Shown one piece after another: positions 34,562 to 46,058 of a DNA stretch of 64,000 nt. Below the pieces are notes generated by a model. It searched no databases and was not told the DNA's origin. It was given only the letters and a program-made list of their open reading frames with translations. This stretch comes from Rhodobacteraceae bacterium WFHF2C18. GTDB taxonomy: Bacteria > Pseudomonadota > Alphaproteobacteria > Rhodobacterales > Rhodobacteraceae. Made by a program: the position numbers and the translations under genes. How positions within the stretch are numbered: position 1 is the stretch's first letter; each line of letters starts with the position of its first letter. The stretch is taken from positions 62,001 through 126,000 of the forward strand of contig NHTQ01000001.1 in the NCBI GenBank assembly GCA_002166865.1, read 5' to 3'.

Positions 34562-34918
34562 TTACTGCGCGCCGCAGAACTGCCGGTAGAGAAGTTCGAT
34601 GATCTCGCGCGTGTTGCCGTCGGCCAGCCGGTAGTAGATCACCTTGCCCTCGCGGCGGGTGCTGACCAGCCCCTCCTCGCGCAGGCGGGCCAGGATCTGG
34701 CTGACCGCGGCCTGGCGGATCTCCAGCAGCTCTTCCAGCTCGCCCACGGATTTCTCGCCGGTGGACAGGTGGCACAGGGCCATCAGGCGACCCTCGTGGG
34801 CGAGAACCTTCAGGAAGGTGGCGGCGCTCTGCGCGTTCTCCGCCATCTCGGCGGGGGGCACGATGTCTTCGGTCTTGGTCACGGCCTTGCGTCCTGTCTG
34901 CTCCCGGTGATCTAGCAT
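34562..34918 (-). CDS. ArsR/SmtB-family repressor, BigR/SqrR-like
   Basis: A 118-residue winged-helix repressor. The DNA-binding helices read SVGELEELLEIRQAAVSQIL then ARLREEGLVSTRREGKVIYYRL. It has just two cysteines, Cys49 in RLMALCHLSTGE and Cys115 in YRQFCGAQ. Their spacing of 66 residues equals that of the redox pair in BigR (42/108) and SqrR (41/107), which sense persulfide by forming a cross-link. There is no typical metal-site CxC of ArsR. It lies 21 bases after the enolase-superfamily gene on the same strand; no sulfide-oxidation gene is next to it. Confidence 0.85.
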   Translation of the reverse strand: MLDHREQTGRKAVTKTEDIVPPAEMAENAQSAATFLKVLAHEGRLMALCHLSTGEKSVGELEELLEIRQAAVSQILARLREEGLVSTRREGKVIYYRLADGNTREIIELLYRQFCGAQ

Positions 34919-34939
34919 GGACGCGCCCGGAAGGCGAGC

Positions 34940-36172
34940 CTAACGCGGCTCGGGCGGCGCGCCGCCCTGAAATGCGTTGCCTTGCGCGTAATTGCAAGGC
35001 GCCTCCTGCATCTCAAGGTGCAGGCCCGTGCCGGCATAGGGGTGCGCGCAGGCCAGGGCCTCGTCCACCTCGATGCCCAGCCCCGGCGCCTGCGGTGCCG
35101 CGACGAAGCCCTCCTCGACCGTGATCGCCCCCTTGATGAGGGCGTCGTGGTAGTCCGTCTCGATGGTCTCGGCCATCAGCAGGTTGGGGATCGCGACCGA
35201 CAGGTGGATGTTGGCCGCCCATTCCACCGGCCCGGCATACAGGTGCGGCGCGATCTGGGCGGAGTAGACCTCGGCCATCGCCGCGATCTTGCGGGCCTCC
35301 CAGATGCCGCCCGCGCGGCCCAGGGCCGGTTGCAGGATCGCCGCCGCGCCGGCCCGCAGAAGCGGCGCGAACTCGGCCTTGGTGGTCAGCCGCTCGCCGG
35401 TGGCCACGGGGATGCCCACGGCCTGCGCCACCCGCGCCATGCCGCCCGCGTCGTCGGGGGGGATCGGCTCCTCGAACCACAGGGGGTCGTAGGGCGCGAT
35501 CGCGCGGCCCAGCCGGATGGCGCCCGCCACGCTGAACTGCCCGTGCGTGCCGAACAGCAGGTCGGCGCGGTCGCCCACGGCCGCGCGCACCGCCTTGCAG
35601 AAGGCGACCGACTGCGCGATGTCGCCCATCGCCGGCATGTGACCGCCGCGGATGGTGTAGGGGCCGGCGGGGTCGAACTTCACCGCCGTATAACCCCGGC
35701 GCAGGCAGTCCTCGGCCGCTTCGGCGGCCATCTCCGGCGCGGTCCAGAAGGCCGCGGTATCGTGCCGGGGCAGGGGATAGAGGTAGCTGTAGGTGCGCAC
35801 CCGCTCGTTGACCCGCCCCCCCAGAAGCGCCCAGACCGGCCGGTCGCGGGCCTTGCCCAGGATGTCCCAGCAGGCGATCTCGAGCCCCGAGAAGGCGCCC
35901 ATCACCGTTGGGTCGGGGCGCTGCGTGAACCCCGCGGAATAGGCGCGGCGGAACATCAGCTCGATGTTCTCGGGGTTCTCGCCCTCCATGTGCCGCGCGA
36001 AGACGTCCGCGATGACCGCGCGCATCGCCTCGGGTCCCACCGTGGAGGCGTAGCATTCGCCCCAGCCGGTGATCCCGTCGTCGGTGGTCAGCTTCACCAG
36101 GATCCAGTACCGCCCGCCCCAGCCGGGCGCCGGGGGCGCGGTCACGATGATCTTGAGGTCTTGCAGTTTCAT
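34940..36172 (-). CDS. Mandelate racemase/muconate lactonizing enzyme family protein
   Basis: A 410-residue enolase-superfamily enzyme, probably a sugar-acid dehydratase. The capping domain starts LKIIVTAPPAPGWGGRYWIL. The barrel has the family metal ligands in order: DLLFGTHGQFS, LWFEEPIPPDD (Glu) and ATGERLTTKAEF (Glu), then a general base His in APHLYAGPVEWAA. The pattern resembles galactonate-dehydratase-like members; the substrate is not determined. Start 36172 is set by an AGGAGG ribosome site. It is transcribed toward the BigR-like gene. Confidence 0.85.
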   Translation of the reverse strand: MKLQDLKIIVTAPPAPGWGGRYWILVKLTTDDGITGWGECYASTVGPEAMRAVIADVFARHMEGENPENIELMFRRAYSAGFTQRPDPTVMGAFSGLEIACWDILGKARDRPVWALLGGRVNERVRTYSYLYPLPRHDTAAFWTAPEMAAEAAEDCLRRGYTAVKFDPAGPYTIRGGHMPAMGDIAQSVAFCKAVRAAVGDRADLLFGTHGQFSVAGAIRLGRAIAPYDPLWFEEPIPPDDAGGMARVAQAVGIPVATGERLTTKAEFAPLLRAGAAAILQPALGRAGGIWEARKIAAMAEVYSAQIAPHLYAGPVEWAANIHLSVAIPNLLMAETIETDYHDALIKGAITVEEGFVAAPQAPGLGIEVDEALACAHPYAGTGLHLEMQEAPCNYAQGNAFQGGAPPEPR

Positions 36173-36340
36173 GGCCCCTCCTGTCGCTGCCGCCACGGTG
36201 CCCCGCGCGGCGGGCCGGTGGCAAGCAGGTTGTTTCCGCGCGGGGGGGTGGAACCCCTCTGCGGTCTGTCTTGTTGGGTCCCCGCCGGCAGCTTGCGAAC
36301 CGGTCCGCCGCCCGAAGCGGCCATTTGAAAGGAGGTTTCG

Positions 36341-36802
36341 ATGCTCGTTCTCACAAGTCCCGATTTCAACCCCGGCGAGACGATCCCACAGCGTTTCACC
36401 TGCGATGGCGACAACGTCTCGCCGGCGTTCCGATGGACCGGCCTGCCCGAGGGCACGCAGCAGTTGCTGCTGGTCTGCGACGACCCCGATGCCCCCGGCG
36501 GCGTCTTCCACCACTGGGCGGCCTGGGGGTTCGATGCCGACAGCGGCTTCCTGCACGCGGGCTTCGGCCCGGAATCGCTCGAGCCGGGCTTCAGCCAGGC
36601 GGTCAACGATTTCGGAAAACCCGGCTACGCCGGCCCGTGCCCGCCCGAGGGCGATGCGCCGCACAGTTACCATTTCCGGCTGAGCGCGCTGAACGAGCCG
36701 ATCACGGCAGCGGCCCCGGGCGCCACCGTGGAAGAGATCATCGCGCTGGCCCAGCCCAAGGTGATCGAGTTCACCGAACTCGTCGGGATCTACGGACGGT
36801 AG
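36341..36802 (+). CDS. YbhB/YbcL-type phosphatidylethanolamine-binding protein
   Basis: A 153-residue PEBP/Raf-kinase-inhibitor-like protein. It contains FTCDGDNVSPAFRWTGLPEG, VCDDPDAPGGVFHHWAAWG (ligand-pocket DPDAP and H) and GPCPPEGDAPHSYHFRLSAL, in the expected order. No signal peptide is present. Bacterial members have no agreed function. A full AAGGAGG site precedes the ATG. It stands alone, divergent from the enolase-superfamily gene. Confidence 0.88.
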   Translation: MLVLTSPDFNPGETIPQRFTCDGDNVSPAFRWTGLPEGTQQLLLVCDDPDAPGGVFHHWAAWGFDADSGFLHAGFGPESLEPGFSQAVNDFGKPGYAGPCPPEGDAPHSYHFRLSALNEPITAAAPGATVEEIIALAQPKVIEFTELVGIYGR

Positions 36803-36931
36803 CCTCCCCGCAGCCCGGCGGCGCAAGGCCCCGCCCCTGTCGCGGGGAAACCGGGGCGGCCATCGGGCGGGGCCGTCCGGCCGCGCCCGTCCGTGCGGGC
36901 GTGTCAGCCATCGATTGCCGCGGCCCGCGCG

Positions 36932-37507
36932 TCAGCCCGGGTCATATTCCAGCCGGCTGATGGGGCGCACCGTGCTGGCCTGCGGGCCGACGTCGCTTTC
37001 GTCGCTCTGGACGACCAGTTCCACCGTGTCGCGGGGCTGCAGTTCGTCGAAATCGCCGTCCACCACGCTGTTGCGGTGGAAATAGACCAGCCGGTGATCG
37101 GTCGCGATGATCTGGCCGAAGTCGCGGTCGTGGTGGATCTCCACGATCTTGCCCTGCAAGGGTCCGGCATGGGTCTTCACCTCGCTGGCCGCCTTCTGCT
37201 TCCATTCCTTCAGCTGGCGCTCCATCGCGGCGAAGGCGTCGCGGATCGCCACCTCGGGGTGCTCGTGGGCCGGCTCGTCGCCCTTGCCGCTGTCGACGAA
37301 CAACTCGTCCCCCGGCACGCGCACCTCGATGTGCACGGCATGAAGGTTGCCGGTCCGGTGGCTCTGGTGCGGGGCCTTGACGTAGACGTGGCAACTGGTG
37401 ATCCGGTCGAGGATCTTCTCCAGGCGCGACACTTTCTCCCGCACGATCGCTTCCAAGCGCTCCGTCCCCTCCATGTTGACGAATGACAGCTCCAGCGGCG
37501 TTTCCAT
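36932..37507 (-). CDS. HPF/RaiA ribosome-associated domain fused to a cold-shock domain
   Basis: A 191-residue two-domain protein. Residues ~1-105 are an HPF/RaiA (sigma-54 modulation) fold: LSFVNMEGTERLEAIVREKV, SRLEKILDRITSCHVYVKAP and AIRDAFAAMERQLKEWKQK. Residues ~118-185 are a cold-shock OB-fold: GKIVEIHHDRDFGQIIATDH then RLVYFHRNSVVDGDFDELQP. HPF domains bind the 30S decoding centre and cold-shock domains bind RNA, so a role in ribosome protection under stress is likely. The ATG at 37507 has an AGGAGGA site. It is a single-gene unit. Confidence 0.88.
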   Translation of the reverse strand: METPLELSFVNMEGTERLEAIVREKVSRLEKILDRITSCHVYVKAPHQSHRTGNLHAVHIEVRVPGDELFVDSGKGDEPAHEHPEVAIRDAFAAMERQLKEWKQKAASEVKTHAGPLQGKIVEIHHDRDFGQIIATDHRLVYFHRNSVVDGDFDELQPRDTVELVVQSDESDVGPQASTVRPISRLEYDPG

Positions 37508-37666
37508 GTCTTTCCTCCTCTCGTGCTCCGTCCCCGGCGCGTCTGGGCGCGCCAGCCGGGGACAGCCGATGATGCCCCCGGGCGGCGCCGGGGGCAAGCG
37601 GGTCGCGCCCGGCGCGCGGGCGCCGTCCTCAACGCGCGCGCCGGGGTATGGTTTCAGCCATGCGCG

Positions 37667-38650
37667 TCAAAGATGGGACAGGCCCAGGGTCGCGCGCAGC
37701 CCCGGCGCAAGCTGGACCGCCAGGTAGGCCAGGTAACCCAGCAGCAGCACGCCGCCCTCGGCCCGGCCGATCCGGCCCGCCGTCGCCGCGAACGCGGCAA
37801 GAAGCCCGGCGGCTGCCAGCATCACCCAGATGTCCAGCACGGCGATCTGCGCCGGCACGCGCAGCGGCGTCACCAGTGCGGTGGTCCCCGCGATTCCGAG
37901 GATGTTGAAGATGTTGCTGCCCACCACGTTGCCGAAGGCCACATCGCCGTGGCGGCGCAGCGCGGCCATCACCGAGGTCACGAGTTCCGGCAACGAGGTT
38001 CCCACCGCGACCAGCGTCAGCCCGATCACCGTCTCCGAAAGTCCCGCCGCCCGGGCGATCGAGATCGCCGCCCCGATCAGGAAATCCGCCCCGAGGACGA
38101 CCCCGGCGATGCCGCCCAGGGCCCACAGGAGCGCCGCGGGCATGGACATGCCCGGCGCCGCCACCTCGGCCGCCTCGCCGGCGTAGACATCCCCGGCCGG
38201 CGAGGGCCGGCGCCGCTCGGCCAGGTAGGTGCCGCCCGTGTAGGCCAGCAGGACGACCACGAAGGCCAGCCCGGCCCCGCGGCCCATCCAGCCGGTCAGA
38301 ACCACGGCGACCATCGCCAGGCTCGCCAGGATCAGCACCGTCCCGTCGCGCGCCAGCGCCCGGCGGTTCACCGTCATGGGCAGGATCGCCGCGGACAGGC
38401 CCAGGATCAGGGCCACGTTCGCGATGTTGCTGCCCACCACGTTGCCGACGGCCACTCCCGGCGCGCCCGACAGCGCGGCCTGCAGGCTGGCCACCAGTTC
38501 CGGCATCGAGGTGCCGAAGCCGACCAGCGTCAGCCCGATCACCATTTTCGAAACGCCCAGCCGCGTGGCCGCGGCCACGCTGCCGCGCACCAGCGCCTCG
38601 CCCCCCCCAAGCAGCAGCACCAGGCCGGCGATGAGTTCGATCCAGATCAT
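37667..38650 (-). CDS. CaCA-family calcium/sodium antiporter
   Basis: A 327-residue membrane exchanger of the YrbG type with about ten helices. The two alpha repeats with acidic ion-binding residues are GFGTSMPELVASLQAALSG with GNVVGSNIANVALILG, and AVGTSLPELVTSVMAALRR with GNVVGSNIFNILGIAG. They are in inverted halves as expected. A short loop with EAAEVAAPG joins the halves. It probably exports Ca2+ in exchange for Na+ at the inner membrane. Confidence 0.9.
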   Translation of the reverse strand: MIWIELIAGLVLLLGGGEALVRGSVAAATRLGVSKMVIGLTLVGFGTSMPELVASLQAALSGAPGVAVGNVVGSNIANVALILGLSAAILPMTVNRRALARDGTVLILASLAMVAVVLTGWMGRGAGLAFVVVLLAYTGGTYLAERRRPSPAGDVYAGEAAEVAAPGMSMPAALLWALGGIAGVVLGADFLIGAAISIARAAGLSETVIGLTLVAVGTSLPELVTSVMAALRRHGDVAFGNVVGSNIFNILGIAGTTALVTPLRVPAQIAVLDIWVMLAAAGLLAAFAATAGRIGRAEGGVLLLGYLAYLAVQLAPGLRATLGLSHL

Positions 38651-38696
38651 GTGCCTGCAACCCCTTCGGGCGCCGCCGTGTTCCCGGCGCGCGCGC

Positions 38697-39782
38697 CTAC
38701 GCCATGACGATCACGTTGCGCCGCGCGCCGCCCGCCGCGGTGTCGGCGATGGCCGCGTTGATCTCGTCGAAGCGCCAGCGCCCCGAGATCAGCTCGTCCA
38801 GCTTCAGCCGGCCCTGGCGGTACAGGTCGATCATCCAGGGAATGTCGCGGCGGATCACGACGTCGCCCATCTTAGAGCCGATCATTCCCTGGCCGGTGGC
38901 CGCGAAGATGACGGGCTCGTAGGCCGCGGTCTGGCCGGAATGGGGCATGCCCACCATGACCACCCGGCCGCCGCCGCCCAGGTAGGGCGGCGCCTGTTCA
39001 TAGGCGGCCGCGTTCCCAACCGTGACGATCACCGCGTCGGCCCCGCGCCCCATGGCCTGCTTGGCTGCCTTCCAGGGCTTGTCCTCGGTGGCCAGCACGC
39101 CGTCCGTCGCGCCGAAGGCGCGGGCCGTCTCCAGCTTCTCGGGGCTCATGTCCACCGCGACGATGCGGCGGGCCCCGGCGATGCGCGCGCCCTGCACCGC
39201 GTTCAGCCCCACGCCGCCCGCGCCGATGACCACCACGTCCTGGCCCGCGCGCAACTGGGCGGCGTTCACCACCGCGCCAACCCCGGTGATGACCCCGCAG
39301 GACAGAAGGCTGGCCGCCGCCATCGGCATGTCCTCGGGGATCGGCACGATCTGGCTTTGATCCACCACGACCTTCTCGGCGAAGGCGCCGCAGGCCATCC
39401 CCTGGTGCAGCCGGCCGCCCCCGGTGGTGCGCAGCGGGCCGGCGTCGCCGTCGTAGGGCGTTTCGCAGGCCGTGGGCCGCCCGCCCGCGCAGCTGGGGCA
39501 CTGGCCGCAGGCGCGGATCAGGGTGACGATGACCCGCGCGCCCGGCGCCAGGCCGGTCACGCCGGGGCCCACGGCGCTGACCCGGCCGGCGGCCTCGTGG
39601 CCGTAAACCGCCGGCAGGCTGCCGCCCCAGGCGCCGTCGGCATAGGAGATGTCGGAATGGCAGATCGCGACGGCCGCGACATCGACCGTGACCTCGCCGG
39701 TCTGCGGCGGGCGCAGCGCCACCTCCTCGATCACCAGGGGCGCCCCGAAGGCGTGGCATACCGCGGCCTTGATGGTTTGCAT
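38697..39782 (-). CDS. Zinc-dependent alcohol dehydrogenase (class III-like)
   Basis: A 361-residue medium-chain dehydrogenase. The catalytic zinc ligands are in ICHSDISYADG and YGHEAAGRVSAVGPG. The structural zinc lobe is RACGQCPSCAGGRPTACE with four cysteines. The NAD-binding motif is VVVIGAGGVGLNAVQGARIA, with ARRIVAVDMS giving the Asp of NAD-dependent members. It resembles Zn alcohol dehydrogenases that act on aryl or formaldehyde-glutathione adducts; substrate uncertain. ATG 39782 follows an AGGAGG-type site. It lies downstream of pobA-pcaD on the same strand. Confidence 0.88.
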   Translation of the reverse strand: MQTIKAAVCHAFGAPLVIEEVALRPPQTGEVTVDVAAVAICHSDISYADGAWGGSLPAVYGHEAAGRVSAVGPGVTGLAPGARVIVTLIRACGQCPSCAGGRPTACETPYDGDAGPLRTTGGGRLHQGMACGAFAEKVVVDQSQIVPIPEDMPMAAASLLSCGVITGVGAVVNAAQLRAGQDVVVIGAGGVGLNAVQGARIAGARRIVAVDMSPEKLETARAFGATDGVLATEDKPWKAAKQAMGRGADAVIVTVGNAAAYEQAPPYLGGGGRVVMVGMPHSGQTAAYEPVIFAATGQGMIGSKMGDVVIRRDIPWMIDLYRQGRLKLDELISGRWRFDEINAAIADTAAGGARRNVIVMA

Positions 39783-39870
39783 GGGTCCTCCTTCCCGTCG
39801 TTCGGGCCAGCTTCGGATGGTGGGGCGCCCCGGCGCAAGCCCAATCGCGGCGCGGGGGGCGCATTTCGCC

Positions 39871-40658
39871 TCAGCCGTGGCCGATGGCCGCCAGGAAAGG
39901 CGCCAGCGCCGCGGCATAGGCCTCCGGGCGCTCCACGCAGGGCAGGTGGCCCGCGCGCCGGATCAGGTGGAACTCCGCACCGGGGATCAGCTCCACGGTC
40001 TCGCGCACCAGGTCGGGCGGGGTGGCGCCGTCCTCGGACCCCGCGATTCCCAGCGCGGGCAGTCGCAGCCCGCTGGTGGGCGTGTAGAAATCGGTGCCCG
40101 CGATCGCCGCGCAGCACCCGGCATAGCCCTCGGGCGGCTGGCGCAGCAGCATGTTGCGCCAGGCGTGAAACGCCGGCGTCTCGCGGAAGGCGCGGGCGAA
40201 CCAGCGCGCCAGCACCCCGTCGGCCAGCCCCGCGATGCCCTCGGCCTGCACGGTGGCGATCCGGTCGTGCCACATCGCGGGCTGGCCGATCTTGGCGGCG
40301 GTGTTCGACAGCACCAGCGCGCGCACCTGGTCCAGGCGCTTGACCGCCAGTCCCTGCGCGACCATGCCCCCGATGCTGAGCCCCACGAAGACCGCGTCAC
40401 GCACCGAAAGGTGATCGAGCAGCCGTTCGGCGTCGCGCACCAGCGCCCCCATCGCGTAGGGGCCGCGCGGGCAGTCCGACAGGCCGTGGCCGCGCATGTC
40501 GTAGCGGATGATGCGCAGGCCGGGGGGCAGGTGGTCCAGCACGGCGTCCCAGATGCGCAGGTCGGTGCCCAGCGAATTGGCGAAGACCAGCGGCGCCCCC
40601 GCGGGGTCGCCGTCCTCGCGGTAGTGCAGGTGCAGCCCGTCCAGATCGGCGATGCGCA

Positions 40659-40659
<1 letters not shown>
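39871..40659 (-). CDS. pcaD: 3-oxoadipate enol-lactonase
   Basis: Hydrolyses 3-oxoadipate enol-lactone in the protocatechuate branch of the beta-ketoadipate pathway. A 262-residue alpha/beta hydrolase. The triad is visible: Ser in FVGLSIGGMVAQGLA, Asp in GIAGSEDGATPPDL and His in IRRAGHLPCVERPE. NSLGTDLRIWDAVLDHLP and RYDMRGHGLSDCP are hallmark PcaD segments. Its ATG overlaps the pobA stop by one base (TGATG), so both are translated together. The other pca genes are not within this window. Confidence 0.9.
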
Positions 40660-43084
<2,425 letters not shown>

Positions 43085-43091
43085 GGCGCGC

Positions 43092-43556
43092 TCAGGACCT
43101 CGTGCCGGGCAGGACAACAAGGGCGTGGTCATGGTCGTGCAGGGCGGCATCGATGCGCGGCGCGATCTTGTCCCAGTCGCCGCCCGCCATGCCCGCCCCG
43201 ATCATCGGGTAGCCGATGCGCGCCCCGGGGAACTGCCGCGCGACGGCAGCGAAGGCGTCTTCCACCGCGTCGTAGTCCACCAGCCGGCCGCCCCCGCGAT
43301 AGTCTTGCTGGGTATAGGCGTTGACCACCGCGAAGCTGTGCCCGCCGCGTTCCACCTCGGCCCAGGTGATCGTGCCCAGCTTGCCCCTGTCGCCCTTCCC
43401 GGTCTGCCTGTCGGCCTCCAGCGCCTCGGGGAATGCGCGCGCGATCACCTTGGCGATGCCGCCGCTCATCTCGTGGAAGCAGTTGGCGCCGTGGACGATC
43501 ACGTCGAAGTCCCCGGCCTTGGCCATCTCCATCAGGTCGCCTTCGATCTTTCTCAT
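43092..43556 (-). CDS. Macro-domain protein (ADP-ribose binding)
   Basis: A 154-residue stand-alone macro domain. Key loops are DVIVHGANCFHEMSGGIAKV (substrate-binding Asn and Gly-rich turn) and ARIGYPMIGAGMAGGDWDKI (second phosphate loop). This class hydrolyses ADP-ribose-1''-phosphate or removes ADP-ribose or acetyl-ADP-ribose from targets. Its start overlaps the dehydratase stop by four bases. An endonuclease-family gene follows, so a nucleotide-repair link is possible but unproven. Confidence 0.85.
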   Translation of the reverse strand: MRKIEGDLMEMAKAGDFDVIVHGANCFHEMSGGIAKVIARAFPEALEADRQTGKGDRGKLGTITWAEVERGGHSFAVVNAYTQQDYRGGGRLVDYDAVEDAFAAVARQFPGARIGYPMIGAGMAGGDWDKIAPRIDAALHDHDHALVVLPGTRS

Positions 43557-44542
43557 GACACTGCGCTCCCGTAGCGTTCAAGGGCGGTTCGGAAAATCCC
43601 GGCATCGGCGTTGCCGCCCGATATGGTGCAGATCACGGCCTCGCCCGCGATCTCGTCGGGGCGGAACAGCGCGGCGGCCAGGGCCACGGCCCCGCCCGGC
43701 TCGGCCACGACCTTCAGCCGCAGCCAGGCCAGCGCCATCGCGCGCAGCACCTCCGCCTCGCTGACCACCAGCCCCGGCCCGCAGAGCCGCCGCATGATCG
43801 GGAAGGTCAGCGCGCCGGGCTGCGGGGTGAGGATCGCATCGCAGATGCTGCCCGACTCGCGCGGATTGGGCGAGACCTGCCCCGTGGCCAGCGCCCGCGC
43901 GGTATCGTCGAAACCTTCCGGCTCGCAGGGGCGGGCGCGCAGGCCCGGCGCCTCGGCCTCCAGCGCCAGGGCGATTCCGCTGCTCAGCCCGCCGCCCCCG
44001 CAACAGACCAGCACGTCGGCGCGCGTCACGCCGCGGGCCCGGGCCTGCGCGGCGATCTCCAGCCCGCAGGTCCCCTGGCCGGCGATCACCTCCGGCGCGT
44101 CGTAGGGCTTGATCAGGGTCAGGCCCCGCTCGGCCATCAGCCGGGTGCCCACTTCCTCGCGGCTCTCGCCGCCGGGGCGGTCGTAAAGCACCACCTCTGC
44201 CCCGTAGGCCCGGGTATTGGCGATCTTCAGCACCGGGGCGTCACTGGGCATCACGATGACGGCGGGCGCCCCCATCTCGCGCGCGGCCAGCGCCACGCCC
44301 TGCGCGTGGTTGCCGCTGGAATAGGCGATCACGCCCCGCGCCCGCGTCTGCGGATCCAGCGCCGAAAGCGCGGCGCGCCCGCCGCGGTACTTGAAGCTGC
44401 CGGTGTGCTGCAGGCATTCCGGCTTGACCAGCACGCGGCGACCGGCGATCTCGTCCAGGAAGGGCGAGGACAGCATGGGCGTGCGCCGGGCATGGCCCGC
44501 CAGCCGCCCGGCGGCGGCGCGGATCATGGCGATGTCGCTCAT
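43553..44542 (-). CDS. Threonine/serine dehydratase-like PLP enzyme
   Basis: A 329-residue fold-type II PLP enzyme. The PLP lysine lies in HTGSFKYRGGRAALSAL, followed by YSSGNHAQGVALAAREMG and the glycine loop LVCCGGGGLSSGIALAL. The C-terminal regulatory (ACT-like) domain of biosynthetic IlvA is absent, so it is the short catabolic or serine racemase-like form. It probably deaminates threonine or serine; beta-hydroxyaspartate activity is an alternative. The ATG at 44542 overlaps the hydrolase stop by four bases. Confidence 0.85.
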   Translation of the reverse strand: MSDIAMIRAAAGRLAGHARRTPMLSSPFLDEIAGRRVLVKPECLQHTGSFKYRGGRAALSALDPQTRARGVIAYSSGNHAQGVALAAREMGAPAVIVMPSDAPVLKIANTRAYGAEVVLYDRPGGESREEVGTRLMAERGLTLIKPYDAPEVIAGQGTCGLEIAAQARARGVTRADVLVCCGGGGLSSGIALALEAEAPGLRARPCEPEGFDDTARALATGQVSPNPRESGSICDAILTPQPGALTFPIMRRLCGPGLVVSEAEVLRAMALAWLRLKVVAEPGGAVALAAALFRPDEIAGEAVICTISGGNADAGIFRTALERYGSAVS

Positions 44543-45372
44543 CTGCTTCTCCGCAGCAGCGCGTGGATCACCTCCAGCGAAACCGCTTCGTCCAGGAAGG
44601 GCACATGCCCCCGATCCGGCACCGTGGCGCAGAGGGCCCCGGGGTGGCGCGCCTGCATCTTCTCTACCGTCTCGGGCAGCAGGATGTCGGAATTGGCCCC
44701 GCGCAGAATCGCCAGCGGCTTGCCCGACAGGTGGTCGAAGAGCGTCCAAAGGTCCGGCCCCTCGCCGGCGCCGGCCTGGCCCACCAGCGCCTTGCGCAGG
44801 TTGACGTCATAGCGCAGGCCCAGCCCGCCGCCCGGTTTCTCGAAGAACATGAACTCCGCCTGCGCGCGCCAGCGCGCCAGCGGCACGCCGGGGAAGTCGG
44901 CGCCGTGCAGGGTCCACAGCGCCTCGGCGGCGGCATCCAGGTCGGGGAAGTCGGGTTCGCGGCCGACGTAGTCCATGATCCGCTCCAGCCCGGCGGGGTT
45001 CACGTCCGGGCCGATGTCGTTCAGCAGCACCCCCTGGATCCGGCCGGCGTGGGACAGCGACAACTCCATCGCGATCAGCCCCCCGCGCGAGGTGCCGATC
45101 ACTGTGGCCGCCGGCAGGCCCAGGTGGTCCAGTAGCTCCAGCGCGTCCCGGCCCTCGCGCACGATGTTGTAGTTCATGAAATCCGGATCGTGATCCGACA
45201 GCCCGCGCCCGCGGTAATCGGGCCGAATCAGGCGCATGTCCGGCAGGTGCGGGGTCAGGAACTCGAAGTCCAGGCTGTTGCGCGTCAGCCCGGCCAGGCA
45301 CAGCACCGCCGGCCCCGTGCCCGCGTCCCGGTAAAACAGCTGCAGCCCGTCGCTGGTGGTGAAATACGGCAT
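44539..45372 (-). CDS. Alpha/beta hydrolase
   Basis: A 277-residue hydrolase with the triad Ser in VIGTSRGGLIAMEL, an acid in ILRGANSDILLPET and His in VPDRGHVPFLDEA. The oxyanion region is LAGLTRNSLDFEFLTPHLPD and RPDYRGRGLSDHDP. The nucleophile context G-T-S-R-G is common in short-chain ester hydrolases; no substrate can be named. It shares a one-base overlap with the HAD gene upstream and overlaps the dehydratase downstream. Confidence 0.82.
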   Translation of the reverse strand: MPYFTTSDGLQLFYRDAGTGPAVLCLAGLTRNSLDFEFLTPHLPDMRLIRPDYRGRGLSDHDPDFMNYNIVREGRDALELLDHLGLPAATVIGTSRGGLIAMELSLSHAGRIQGVLLNDIGPDVNPAGLERIMDYVGREPDFPDLDAAAEALWTLHGADFPGVPLARWRAQAEFMFFEKPGGGLGLRYDVNLRKALVGQAGAGEGPDLWTLFDHLSGKPLAILRGANSDILLPETVEKMQARHPGALCATVPDRGHVPFLDEAVSLEVIHALLRRSR

Positions 45373-46058
45373 CAGCGCGCCGCCAGGTCGGGCAGGCCGG
45401 ACAGGTCGCGCAGGACATGCGCGGGCGCGGCCGGCAGGCGTTCCAGCGGTTCGGCCGCGCGGTTGGCCCATGCGGTGACGAAGCCGTAATCGGCCGCCGC
45501 CGCCGCGTCCCAGCCGTTGGAGGACACGAAAAGCACCTCGCGCGGGGCGCAGCCGAAGCGCGCGCCCACCATGTCGTAGACCTGCCGCGCGGGCTTGAAG
45601 ATCCCCACCGCCTCGACCGACAGGACATCGTCCAGCAGGTCCCCGATGCCGGCCGAGCGCACCGCCGCCGCCAGCATCTCGGGCGCGCCGTTGGACAGGA
45701 TGGCGGTGGCAAGGCCACGCGCCTTCAGCGCCTCCAGCATCCCGGGCACCTCGGGGTAGGCGTCCAGCTCCCAGTAGAGCTGCAGCAGCCGCTCGCGCAG
45801 GCCCGGCTCATCGGCCAGCCCCTGCGCCTCCAGTGCCCAGTCCAGCCCGTCCTGCGTGACCTGCCAGAAATCGGTGTGCCGCCCCGTGACGGCCCGGAGC
45901 CAGGTGTATTGCAACTGCTTGAGCCGCCAGCTTTCGGCGATCTGCGGCCAGTGCCGGGCAAAGCCCTCGCGCCCCGGCTCGGTGGCGGCGGTGCGCGCGG
46001 CGGCGGCGACGTCGAACAGCGTGCCGTAGGCGTCGAATATGCAGGTCGTGATCGGCAA
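45372..46058 (-). CDS. HAD-superfamily (S)-2-haloacid dehalogenase-type hydrolase
   Basis: A 228-residue type II haloacid dehalogenase-like enzyme. The nucleophile Asp is in CIFDAYGTLFDVAAAAR, followed by ATAILSNGAPEMLAAAV, GIFKPARQVYDMV with the conserved Lys and VLFVSSNGWDAAAAADYG. These are diagnostic of L-2-haloacid dehalogenases rather than phosphatases. TTG at 46058 is chosen because it follows a GGGAGGGG site and places the domain at the N-terminus; no ATG is suitably placed. It is first of the five-gene operon. Confidence 0.82.
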   Translation of the reverse strand: MPITTCIFDAYGTLFDVAAAARTAATEPGREGFARHWPQIAESWRLKQLQYTWLRAVTGRHTDFWQVTQDGLDWALEAQGLADEPGLRERLLQLYWELDAYPEVPGMLEALKARGLATAILSNGAPEMLAAAVRSAGIGDLLDDVLSVEAVGIFKPARQVYDMVGARFGCAPREVLFVSSNGWDAAAAADYGFVTAWANRAAEPLERLPAAPAHVLRDLSGLPDLAAR

